From Cryptomeria japonica (lineage: Eukaryota > Streptophyta > Pinopsida > Cupressales > Cupressaceae): a DNA stretch of 64,000 nucleotides. The notes beneath the pieces were generated by a model. It did no database searches. It saw only the letters and a list, made by a program, of their open reading frames with translations, and was not told the origin of the DNA. How positions within the stretch are numbered: position 1 is the stretch's first letter; each line of letters begins with the position of its first letter. This document shows positions 34,959-45,215 of this stretch, one piece after another. Made by a program: the position numbers and the translations under genes. The DNA is taken from NCBI RefSeq assembly GCF_030272615.1, contig NC_081406.1, forward strand, positions 472,492,400 to 472,556,399. Reading direction: 5' to 3'.

Positions 34959-35884
34959 ATGTATAAGAGGGAAGCACCGAAGCTGAACAAGTCAAGTTTC
35001 TCAACATGGCAGAAAAGGATGAAGCTACATCTATCAGGAGTTGGAGAATATGTTGTATACTATCTAGAGAATGATTTTGTTACACAGAGGACCTATCCAT
35101 TGACTATGGAAGAGATAAAGGCAAAGCAAGAACATATTCAAGCAATGATTGAAATAACATCTGCATTGACCGATTCAGAGTTTAATGATCTAGAAGGCTA
35201 CAATGATGCAAAGGCAATGTGGGATAAGCTCATATCAGTATATGGAGGAGATGAACATGTTCAAAGAGCAAAAGTAGATAGTCTAAGAGGACAACTTGAA
35301 TCTATGAGGAAGAATGAAGGTGAGAACATAACTTAGTATAGTACAAGACTAAAGGAGATTGTCAATCAAATCAAAGGAGCAGGTGGAACTATTGAAGAAA
35401 AGGATATAACAAGTAAGTTGTTGAGAACCCTTCTACCAGCTTATGCAATCTGCGTCTCTACAATCAATGAATTGAGGTTTGTACCTAATATGTTAGTTTC
35501 TTTAGATGCTACTATTGGTAAGCTACATGCATTTGAATTAAGTAACTTTGATAGTAGTGGATCTTCGGGAAAATAAAGTTGAATCTGCATTTAGTTCTTT
35601 TCATCTTGATGAATCTAATGATTTCAATGAAAGAAAGTATAAGTACTCTGAAAGAGATCACAGTGGAGCAAGTGAAAGATTTCGTAAGAACATGGAGGCA
35701 GTACACAAACTGTATTAGGAAATCAGTAAGCAAGAAGAGTTTGAAGCAATATTAGCTAAAAGGTTACCGAGAGGCAAAGGTAAGTATAAAGGAAAACTAC
35801 CTTTGAAATGTTTCAATTGTGATAAGATAGGACATATGGCTTCTAACTGTCCTGACAAAGATTCTACTAAAAAAAGAGATTACT
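34959..35884 (+). pseudogene. gag: Gag, Copia element C
   Basis: ATG 34959. First open segment is 125 codons to TAG 35334, which likely replaces Gln. The frame then continues to a shift near 35573. UBN2-like core: FSTWQKRMKLHLSGVGEYV and YNDAKAMWDKLISVYGGDE. A CCHC knuckle CFNCDKIGHMASNC lies at about 35808-35849 in the shifted frame, ending at TGA 35884. Otherwise well preserved. Confidence 0.87.
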
Positions 35885-35887
35885 GAG

Positions 35888-37375
35888 ATGACAGACAGAG
35901 AGATAATCATTATAGAGGACACTGAGACTTCAAAAGAAGAGATAGAAAGACATGAAGAATCCAGCGATGATAAATCAGATGAGACTGATACAGAGGAAGT
36001 AGTTTATGTGGCTATCAAAGATGGATCAGATGAAGAAAGGTATGAAGAAAAATCCCTAATATCTCACATAAACACTAATGATTCTTGGATTATAGATAGT
36101 GGATGCTCACATCATATGACAGGAGATAAACACAAGTTTGTTATATTAGAAGATTATGATGGAGGCTATGTTAGATTTGGTAATGATGCACCATGTCCGG
36201 TAAGAGGTAAAGGATCTATAACACTTCTTGAAAATGCAAGATGCCATGATGTTTATTGGGTTGAAGGTTTGAAATACAATTTGTTGAGTGTAGCACAGCT
36301 AAACAATACAAGTTACCGAATAGAATTTCATGTCAAAGTTCATGACAAGAATGGAAAGTTAGCTGCTATCGGGACACAAACAAAAGGTAATACATTTCAC
36401 ATTGACTCAACTCGGAATAAGTGTTTGTATGCAAAGATAGATGATACCTGGTTATGGCATAAAAGGTTTTGTCATGTAAATTTTGATAATCTGGTCAAAA
36501 TAAGTAAGAAGCACCGAGTAAGAGGTCTACCGAGTCTTGAAAAACCTGAGAATGCTATGTGCCAAGGATGTCAGATGGGTAAGATGACAAGATCAAGCTT
36601 TACAAGTAAGTCTTACACTTCTAAGGGAATTTTAGATCTAGTGCACACTGATCTTTGTGGTCCTATGAAAGTTCAAAGTTATTATGGTGATAAATATTTC
36701 ATATTATTTGTGGATGACTATTCAAGGATGATGTCAGTAATGTTTTTAAAAGAAAAATCAGAAGCTTTTCAAATGCTTAAATGGTACAAGGCAAGAGTTG
36801 AAAATGAAACAGGAAGACAACTGAAATGTCTTAGATCAGATAGAGAAGGAGAGTTCATATCTGATGAGTTCAACTTATTTTGCAATGATCATGGTATTAA
36901 AAGACAAGTCTCTGCACCGAGAACTCCACAGCAGAATGGAATAGCTGAGAGAAGAAACAGATCTATTGTGGATTGTGCTAGAACATTGACGATTGAAAAG
37001 AAGGTGTCACAAACATTTTGGAGAGAAGTAATAAGCACAGCAATTTACACCTTGAACCAAGTACAATTGAAGAAATATACTTCGAAGACACCATATGAAA
37101 TCTGGTATGATAAGAAACCCAATGTAAGTTATTTTAAAATCTTTGGAAGTAGATGCTATGTTCATAAAGATGATAGAAATAGCAAGTTTGACCAGAAAAG
37201 TGAAGAAGGAACATTTCTAGGTTATTCTTCTAGAAGCAAAGCATTTAAATGTCTGATCAAATCATCTAAGAAAATAGTAGAAATTGCAAATGTGAAAATT
37301 GATGAATTTGCAGAAAGAAATGATGAAGGAAATTCCAAGGAACCAGAAGACTATGATGAATTTGTCTATGTTTAA
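35888..37375 (+). pseudogene. pol: Protease and integrase, Copia element C
   Basis: A 495-codon open frame without internal stop. An acidic N-terminal stretch is followed by the protease core SWIIDSGCSHHMTGDK (about 36087-36131). The integrase HHCC domain (LWHKRFCHVNF ... MCQGCQMGK) follows, then the DDE core: HTDLCGP, RSDREGEF (usual Gly is Glu, Asp kept) and NGIAERRN (Glu kept). The C-terminal part has KTPYEIWYDKKPNVSYFKIF and EEGTFLGYSSRSKAFKC. Catalytic residues look intact. The normal link to RT is lost through frame changes at 37376-37533, so a full polyprotein cannot be made. Confidence 0.92.
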
Positions 37376-37533
37376 CCGAGAAGTCTTACCGAGAAGACTG
37401 TTGAAGAAAATGAAGAAAATATCTAGTTACCGAGTGATCAAGAAGATCATACAGAGCTACCGAGCCTGTATTAGCCAAGTATGTCAGAAGAAATCATGCA
37501 CCAAGTCAGGTTATAGGAGATAAGGATGATCCA

Positions 37534-38628
37534 GTGATGACAAGGAACAAACTGAGACAGAACACATGTTTGATATCTGAATTTGAACCGAGAATAGTAA
37601 AAGAGGCATTTAACAGTGAAGATTGGATAAATATTATGACAGAAGAGATTGATCAAATCAAGAAGAATGACACATGGACACTAATCCCAAGACCAAAGGA
37701 CAAAAATGTAATCGATACAAAGTGGATTTTCAAAAACAAGCTAAATGAAAAAGGAGAGGTCATTCGAAATAAAGCAAGACTAGTTTGCAAAGGTTATGCT
37801 CAAGAAGAAGGAATTGATTATGGTGAAACTTTTGCACCTGTTGCTAGACTTGAAGGAGTAAGAACATTGTTGGCCTATGTTGCTTTCAAGAACTTCAAGG
37901 TATATCAAATGGATGTCAAATCTGCATTTCTAAATGGAATATTAGAAGAAGAAGTTTTTATTGAACAACCTAAAGGATTTGTTGAAGACAATAATAAAGA
38001 TCAGGTATGTAAATTGGACAAAGCTTTATATGGTTTGAAACAAGCACCTAGAGCATGGTATGAAAGATTGCACTCTTATTTGATTAAGATTGGTTTTATA
38101 AGGACAAGTGAGAATAGAAACATGTACATGAAGAATGATGAAAATGGAATACTGATCTCAGCCATATTTGTTGATGATATTATATTTTGTGGAAATGACT
38201 CTTTATGCAAGAACTTTGGAAATGAAATGAGCAAAGAATTTGAGATGTCATTAATTAGTGAGATAAAGTATTTTATAGGTTTACAAATACTACAAATGAA
38301 AAATGAGATTTTCATTACTCAATCCAAGTACATAAAGGAAATCTTGAAGAAATTTGGAATGGAGGATTCAAAACCAATAAGTACTCCTATGACTACCAAC
38401 TGTAAATTATCAAAGAATGATGAATCTACATCTGTTGATGAGACACTTTACCAATCCATGATTGGAAAGCTACAATATGTTGTTCACAGTAGACCAGACA
38501 TAGCACATGCAGTAGGTATAGTTGCAAGATTCTTTGCAGATCCTAAGGAAACACACATGACAGCAATCAAAAGAATCTTTAGATACTTGAAAGGCACTGA
38601 GGATTATGGCTTAGTATATCAGAATTGA
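37534..38628 (+). pseudogene. pol: Reverse transcriptase, Copia element C
   Basis: A 364-codon open frame. Blocks: [80 protein letters not shown] at 38167-38178 ([12 protein letters not shown]), and [18 protein letters not shown]. It ends with the start of the RNase H region ([20 protein letters not shown]) at TGA 38626-38628, where the frame simply continues. The RT core itself is undamaged. Confidence 0.92.
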
Positions 38629-39120
38629 AATGATTTTGATTTAAAAGTTTATACTGATGCTGATTGGGCAGGCAACATTGATGACAGAAAAAGCACAAGT
38701 GGAGGAGCTTTCTTTTTAGGAGAAAGACTAGTGAGTTGGCTTAGCAAGAAACAAGGATGTGTTTCACAGTCAACAGTAGAAGCTGAATACGTTGTTGCAG
38801 CATTGAATTGTACCAACATTGCATGGATCAAACAACTATTGGAAGGTATAAATGAGAAAGTTACCGAGCCAGTAACTATATTCTGTGACAATACTAGTGC
38901 CATTAATATTTCAAAAAATCTTGTTATGCACTCTAAGATAAAGCACATATCTATCAAATATCATTATCTTAGAGAAGAAGCTCAAGAGAAGAAAGTGGTG
39001 TTGGAGTATGTTAGCACAAAGGAACAAATAGCAGATATCTTCACCAAGCCACTACCAAGGGACACTTTTGAATATATCATAAGTAAGTTAGGGGTCCTAC
39101 ACCTATCTTCTACTCACTGA
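38629..39120 (+). pseudogene. pol: RNase H, Copia element C
   Basis: Same frame as RT after the single TGA. YTDADWAGNIDDRKSTSGGA (first Asp), STVEAEYVVAA (Glu), IFCDNTSAINISKN (Asp) and a tail IADIFTKPLPRDTFEYIISK to the true TGA at 39118-39120. All four catalytic positions appear present. Confidence 0.9.
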
Positions 39121-39561
39121 CCAAGTTCGGTGAAAGCATCAATCTGATGACTCTATCGAATATCTTTTGGGAGTTGATGCTGATTTATACACTTTAGGAT
39201 GTTTTCTAAAGGTGTACAGGAAATAATACAGGGAACAGGAATTGAAGACAAAATGCTCTGACCGAGATTGAATTGATACAAGGAACAGGAATTGAAGACA
39301 AAATGCTCTGACCGAGACTGAATTGATACACAACTTCATACAAAAAGAAATTATGTTTTAGTTCTTTACTTTTTGGCATTGTTGTCAAAGGGGGAGAAGA
39401 CTACTATAAAGGGGAGAAGACTTAAAGAAAACTAAGAAGACTATAGAGTGGAAAGAAGACTGAAGAAAATAGGAGAAGTCTAATGTATGGGGCAGAGCAT
39501 TTCAAAATCATAGCAATCTGAATCTTTTAAGGTCAAATAAATTGGTTTTGCCATCAATGTC
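39121..39561 (+). other. 3' non-coding region of Copia element C
   Basis: Between the pol stop and the PPT. It contains a 50-bp tandem duplication and an early PPT-like run (TGTCAAAGGGGGAGAAGA, about 39383-39400). A purine-rich stretch of 'GGAGAAGACT' words follows to 39480. No env-like ORF. Confidence 0.75.
39232..39331 (+). repeat. 50-bp tandem duplication
   Basis: GGAACAGGAATTGAAGACAA begins each unit (39232-39281 and 39282-39331). The two copies differ by one T/C and the last base. Confidence 0.92.
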
Positions 39562-39572
39562 AAAGGGGGAGA
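39562..39572 (+). promoter_or_regulatory. Polypurine tract, Copia element C
   Basis: AAAGGGGGAGA beside the 3' LTR, after TTGCCATCAATG (39548-39559). The latter is nearly the complement of CATTGATGTCAA in the LTR (39703-39714). Confidence 0.9.
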
Positions 39573-39573
39573 T

Positions 39574-41121
39574 TGTTGGCAATATTGCATTATAAAAGAC
39601 AATGAAAGATTGTTGGCATTTCATAAGGATGTTGAGAAGGTTGTTGATGATTATGGATATAACTGATTAAGGATGTTTACTGTCTTGATATTATTATTTT
39701 TTCATTGATGTCAAGAAATTGATTTTCTAATTCAGTATGATGTTGCCATATCTTGAGAAGTACGATATGAAGAATAGAAAGATGTCGGTAAAAGACACAG
39801 GAAAGAATATGATGAATAAGGGGATGAATAAGGTATTCAATGGCCAACTAGTACCAAGTCAGACAATGATGAGATCATGATGTTTTAGATTGTTTTAACA
39901 TCATACATATGTTGTAAATTGTAAAGGTTAATACTATACTATGTTATCAAGCAAAGAACCTAGTCGGTAAACCCTAAGGAACCTAGTTGGTAAACCCTAA
40001 GGTTATCGCTATCGGTTAATGAAGGTGGAATGTTTATTGAGGAAAGTTTAGTATTCACCGAGTTGTTACCAAGTTGTAACCGAGCTATAATAGAATGCAT
40101 TAAATGTTTGCGTGCGTTATTTAATGAAGGAAGCTGATGAACTGGAATTGATGAAATGATTGGTGAGTCGTGGATGAAGTTTGTTAACGAATCTAAGGCA
40201 ATGGAAAGTCAACATGAAGATCTACAACGTAGATTGAACTGCAATACCTTGGCACAAGTTCCAAGAAATGTATGCAAGTTCCTAGGTGAGGTAAAACATT
40301 TTCAGATCAAAAGATGCATTGAACCTGGACAAGATCGAAGAGCTGATGGTTGTGATTGATCATGGGAAATGTGATCAAGGAGATTAAGCGGTTACCTAAT
40401 TGTTTATAAATAGGAAACTATTGATAAACAATGTATGCGGGCAAGTGTATGCACATGGATGCTACATAGTGATTACCGAGCACAGAAGCTTGAAGACCTG
40501 TTAGAATAACAGAGTATAGAAGCCCAGCAGATAGACAAGATTACTTCTATGTCTAGATTGTATTGAACAAATAGCAATCCACTTTAGCATTTTAGATGTG
40601 AAGTTGCAGATAGATTTTATTATTGTTATTTTGTGAAAGTGACAAAAAATCTCTTAACCGAGTGGACTTAACAGTCTTATTTGTAAAACCCTCTAGCAAG
40701 GTGACATTCTGATTGAGTGTTTGAAATCCTTTAACAAGGTCACTTCTAACAAGGTGAAGATCCTAACAGATCTGAGGGAAATCCCTTAACCGGGTCACAT
40801 CTAGCAATGTGTTTGTAATCTTTAATAGGATTTGCTTTTAACCGAGCATACTCTAGAAGAGTATATTTCTTAGTGGGTCCGAAATCCCACAGTGGTTTTT
40901 CCCTATTTGGGTTTCCACGTTAAATCTGGTGTTATGAGGTTTATGATGTTTATATGCTTTTGAGTTTGCATGTTTGACAGTTTTGGTTATATTACTGAAA
41001 TATATGTTACCGAGGTTGAATCTGATGTTTTTATGAAGGATTAAGTTTGTATGATTCACCCCCCCCCCTCTCATCTTGTTGGCTATTGGATCTGTACTTA
41101 TATTAAGTATCAAAACTATCA
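39574..41121 (+). repeat. 3' LTR of Copia element C
   Basis: 1,548 bp, nearly the same length as the 5' copy. TATAAATAG at 40405-40413. Ends AACTATCA, then CTTCC. Confidence 0.94.
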
Positions 41122-41262
41122 CTTCCTTCCACCATTTCCTATTGACTATGAACACTTTGAAAGTAGTGTCGTTTAGGCCCATGAGCCTGAACAAGGCTTA
41201 TTATAAACTGTTGTTTGAACTCATGAGCCCAAACAACATAGTTTTAAATTTGCACCATTGTG

Positions 41263-41796
41263 GTGCAATTCATGGTTACAACCTCAAATTACACAAGGTA
41301 CTTCCATTATTATGGTGTAAGCCAAGGTTACAACCCCGATTTACACTGAGTTCTTTCATGTAGTGTAAGTTGGGCTACAACCCCAAATTACACTAAAGAT
41401 CAAACATACACCAAGTAATACTTGAAAACTTCCTTTGTATGGTGTGATTTGGGGTAATACCCCCAAGAAAAATTGAACTATCATGACAATGGCGTGGTTC
41501 GAGGGTATAACCTAAATCACACCCAAGTAGTTATATTTCCAATATAATGGTGTAGATCAGGTTTGTAAACCCAAACTACACCACATTTTGTATGTAACTC
41601 GTAGGTGTAGTTTGGGTTTACGAACCCAATCTACACCATTTTTATATTTCAAACCTATTCCTAAGTGTTAATTAGACTTGTAAATCCAAAATGCATCTTG
41701 TAAGCCATACACTTGTTTTAGTGTAAATTAGGTTTGTAAACTTGATTTACACTAAATTCACACACATGTAAATCGAGGTTACAAACCTGATTTACA
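41263..41796. repeat. Palindromic repeat cluster 2 (ten units)
   Basis: Units start at 41263, 41315, 41363, 41442, 41492, 41548, 41604, 41664, 41720 and 41767, so spacing is 47-79 and mostly 50-56. The best unit (41604-41637) pairs 15 of 17 bases per arm: left GGTGTAGTTTGGGTT, right AACCCAATCTACACC. 41548-41583 pairs 14 of 18. Arms in most units follow GTGTANNTTNGGTTT and its complement around a TGTAAA or ACAA centre. Text between units is also partly shared (CTTCC...TAATGGTGTA), so this is a decayed tandem array of about 52 bp with a palindromic core. Not coding. Confidence 0.8.
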
Positions 41797-41825
41797 CCCA
41801 AAGGCAACTTTGTACTACCAAATTA

Positions 41826-41847
41826 ATTAGGGTTTTTTAACCCTAAT
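41826..41847. repeat. Short palindrome with telomere-like words
   Basis: ATTAGGGTTTTTTAACCCTA plus AT folds on itself with an 8- to 10-bp stem. It lies just past the palindromic array. AGGGTTT resembles the plant telomere word but appears only once per arm. Confidence 0.5.
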
Positions 41848-42019
41848 GATATGAATCTAGCATGCTATTCGATGATCTTCCTCAAAATCAAGTGCATGGT
41901 GATGACAATTTTTCTAATGTTGTAGTTTCAATTTCAGACAGACGACAGAGCCATCTCTAAGTAAAAGAACCATGAAATTTAAAAAGTAAGATCCTCATTC
42001 AATTTTTCCACCTTCATTC

Positions 42020-42790
42020 ATGTCATCTAATATTGACAACATCAAAGACACAAAAATTGGTAATGTGGATATGGAGGAATTTCTTAAGAGTATCAAAGAA
42101 CCGCCTAAATATTACAAGATGGAGGCAACTATTAAAAGCAGTATTCACTTAGTCACAGCTTTCTCAATGTCTATACAAAATCCTAAATTTGTGCTAGAAT
42201 TGGCCAACAGGTTCTATCCAGCAAGTAGGACTGTCAAGGATGCAAATGGAAAGAAAACTATCATTAAATTGAATGAAGATTTATTTGATACAATTTTCAA
42301 GTTTCTGAATATTAACCAATATGCTAATATAGATATCTAGTCAAGTCGACATAATGCACAAAGGTACCCATCATTTAATTGTTATTGTTTTAAATGCAAT
42401 AAATTTGGTCATAAGGCTGCAAACTATAGAAGCATTCAGTGTTAAAATTGCAAGAGGTTTGGTTATAAACAAAAATACTGTAGATATCATGCTATGAGTC
42501 AAAATCATAATCCGATTGGAGTAAATAAGGTGAATAATAACTTTCATGCATATTGTCATGCATGCAATGGTTTTGATCATAAAGTCGATCAGTGCAGATC
42601 TAGAACTCTTTCGGTAAATTCAATAAAGAAGAACATTAGTTGTTACACTTGCAAGCGATTTGGACACTATGCTAATTAGTGCAGAAATGGAAATATGGAG
42701 AAATCTGTTGAAACAAATGTAATGAAGGATGGATTTAAAAGAAAAAGGAAATTGGAGAAAGAAGGAAGTGGATTACAGAAGCAAGCCTGA
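42020..42790 (+). pseudogene. Gag-like ORF with four CCHC knuckles
   Basis: ATG 42020, one frame for 256 codons with TAG 42338, TAA about 42443 and TAG 42677. The N-terminal 106 residues are unrecognised (PKFVLELANRFYPASRTVKD). Each of four knuckles has one lesion. They read CFKCNKFGHKAANY (last Cys lost), C-stop-NCKRFGYKQKYC (His lost), CHACNGFDHKVDQC (Gly to Asp), and CYTCKRFGHYAN-stop-C. A basic tail (KDGFKRKRKLEKEG) ends at TGA about 42788. The spacing and linker (KKNISCYTC) parallel the ORF at 13259-14272 (RKNNVTCYAC). Confidence 0.66.
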
Positions 42791-42829
42791 CATACTGAAA
42801 TCCAATGTAGGCACCTCTTCCTCTAGTAT

Positions 42830-44750
42830 CTGTGCATATTGCTTTGACTCAAGGGGAGTTTTTAAAGAAAAATATTTTGATACCCCTTTCTAAGTGGATC
42901 ATGTCTTTGATTTGGCATGATTGTGGTAAAGATGTTATCCAATAATTAGAGGTTTATGCTGACATTATCGTCAAGACACTTTTTGGCACCAAAGCCCTAA
43001 AGGAGATTTTTGGCAAGATAAGTATCGATGTTTGAATTTGTTTCTCTTTATCATGTTATTAGTTCTTGAAGGTATTGTGAATGGTTGAAGAGTAGTAAAG
43101 AAAGAGAAAATAATCATGGAAGGCAAGATGATCATCGAAGAATCTAGTAGAAGATAATTTAAGGTTGTGGAGAAGGTATTTTTGGATGAATTTGACCCGA
43201 AGAAGATTAGAAATGTGGAAAATAGTTTGAGTGATGCAGAGTTGCAGAGTATTAAGAAGTTAGAGCATAAAGGACTGAATCTATGAATAAAATTTCCTTG
43301 GTTTGATGATGAGGAAGTGAACAAAGTGATTCTTAGTCATGTGCAGAATGACTGCATCTCGTAGGCAGCTCATTTTTGTTATTCCTGAGCTGTCATTTTT
43401 TGAATATGGGGAGTGTTAATTTTCGATATCGCAAAAATGGGATAAACCCTATCCAATCACGAAGGATATTATCTCGATTATTACTGGTTTGTGCAACAAA
43501 GGAGTCATTCTGATTAAGAAATCAATAAAGAACAAGGAAGTCAAAACCCTAATTAACGTAATGGGTTATCAACGAGCATTAATCATTAACAAAATCATCA
43601 ATCCCATTGTGAGGTATGTTTCATATGGCATCTCCTATTAGATCTATTTTAGAAATAGGGAAGGTTCCACCTCTACCATCGATGTCTACATGGTGCATAT
43701 GCTTGTTATAGAAGACAAAGTTTTTGACTTGTGTGAATTGTTGAGGGAATTACTATTAGAAAACATTACTTGATGTGAAAAGAGAAGAATTGCCCCTTTT
43801 GGTTTGGATCATTACTTGTTTTCTTAGCTATGTATTGTCTGGGATCCCTTCCAACTAAAGAAAATATGATATGGGAGTCTGATGTTCCGGTTGCGAGGAA
43901 AATCTTTAGATATTTAAATTGTTTAGATTAAAAAGAAAAGGCATGCAATGTTTATTACAAATCTTTCTTAGATATGTGGAGTGTTGATTCAGTATTCCCT
44001 GCTATCAATTCTACTAAAGGAGGTTCTTCCTCTGATAAGAGGAAAAGAAGAGAGTTTGTGTCTATGAGTATCCCAGAATCTAAGAAGAGCAAGAAGGATC
44101 AAAAGGAAAAGATATTGTAATAATTGAGGATCTAAAAACTCCTGTGGCTAAAGGAGAGTTGGTTGTTGCAGAGCAAGAAACAAAAGAATCTGATGATGAA
44201 TCTAACTTGCTAGAAATCATTGGCAACACACATAGAATGAGGAAAATTGGTAAGATGTGGATTAATTCTATTGAGTCATAATAGATTGAAAATATTTTGA
44301 TAAATAATTTAGTCTGGAACAATGTCGGAATTGAGGATGTTGGTAATGTGCTTCCAGAATCCCTATATGATATTGTTAAGGAAAAATTGTCTGACCGGCC
44401 TATTGATACTGAAATTTCAAAAGAAAAAGGTGTTGATATGTAGTACTTGTTGAAGGAATACAATGATGCACAAAAATCCCTATCCATATGCATTAATGAG
44501 ATGAAAGATTGTATGCATAGTGCTAGCAGAGTTTATAGATATTGTCTCTCATGGACAACAACTACAATGAAGCATAAAGCTACAATTGATGTCATTGAAA
44601 ATGAATTAAGTTTCTTGGGCAAATCATTTCATTTTCTAAGTGACAAGGATGGAGAGAAGAGGAAAAAGATAAATTATGTTTAAACTGAACTATTATTTTT
44701 GCAAAGACAAAGAGAAGATTTTGTGTGTTTTCTGGAGAGTGAAGGAAATT
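42830..44750 (+). pseudogene. Second ORF of the four-knuckle element
   Basis: Coding character is spread over all three plus frames with many stops. Landmarks: LTQGEFLKKNILIPLSKWI (about 42850), FLDEFDPKKIRNVENSLSD (about 43170), PYPITKDIISIITGLCNKG (about 43450), INPIVRYVSYGISY and IEDKVFDLCELLRELLLENI (about 43720). An acidic and coiled segment ends in FLGKSFHFLSDKDGEKRKK (about 44610-44670). The central blocks match the ORF at 14773-15680 in order. I read it as a PF20167-like plant transposon protein, by inference. No enzyme motif seen. Confidence 0.48.
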
Positions 44751-45200
44751 GTTGAGGTAAAATTGGAGCATTTTTCAGCATTTCTTGATAATGTAGTTGA
44801 ATATGAGTAGAATCCATCTGCTTCGAACAACTTCTCATGTTGTTGATTTGAAACTAGAGTGCATGAGTCTGTTAGTTATCATTAAATTGGCTATGAATTC
44901 TTGGGAGGTTCTTCTTCCAGAATTGAAAGAGAAGTATAAGCTAATCTTTCCGTGGAAGAGTAGTTGAAAATTCCTTGGGTTGGTACACAATTTTGACATT
45001 CTTTTTGCAATTTAAAGTGTTTATTTTCTTTTCTTTCTTTTCTTTTTCATCAAAGGAATCCTTTGTCCCTTATGTCAAAGGGGGAGAAAGGTAAATATGG
45101 AAAATGGAGAAAGGTAATGGAATAGGAGAAATAAGGAGATATGTGAGTTAGGGGGAGTTGTATGCAAATATGTTTCTTTTTGAGATGTTTTTCCATCAAT

Positions 45201-45214
45201 AAAAAAGGGGAAGA
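45201..45214 (+). promoter_or_regulatory. Polypurine tract of the four-knuckle element
   Basis: AAAAAAGGGGAAGA just before the LTR, preceded by TTCCATCAAT. An earlier PPT-like run TGTCAAAGGGGGAGAAAGG lies at about 45076-45094. Confidence 0.78.
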
Positions 45215-45215
45215 T

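Larger units (their letters stand above)
33346..41121 (+). mobile_element. Full-length Copia element C (plus strand), youngest
   Basis: 7,776 bp with long LTRs (33346-34894 and 39574-41121) running TGTTGGCAATATT...ACTATCA. A perfect target duplication CTTCC flanks it (33341-33345, 41122-41126). It inserted only 225 bases from the end of element B. Gag, protease-integrase, RT and RNase H are all present with few defects: TAG 35334, frameshifts near 35573 and 35884, a broken linker 37376-37533, and TGA 38626. I count about 8 differences in the first 200 LTR bases and fewer later, so it is the most recent of the three. It is a different family from A and B but has the same Sire-like organisation. 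Confidence 0.95.

Noticed and set aside
25845-41796. CRISPR-like geometry: about 32-bp palindromic repeats with about 20-bp gaps
   Set aside because: Repeats are strongly diverged, the gaps are also partly repeated, and the context is a plant retrotransposon region.
41826-41847. Interstitial telomere repeat
   Set aside because: Only one telomere-like word per arm, so not a tandem TTTAGGG run.
42971-43324. Minus-strand 117-codon ORF
   Set aside because: Low-complexity Ser/Phe shadow. Plus-strand coding blocks occupy the same span.
44080-44493. Minus-strand 137-codon ORF
   Set aside because: Opposite strand of the second ORF of the four-knuckle element. No known motif.
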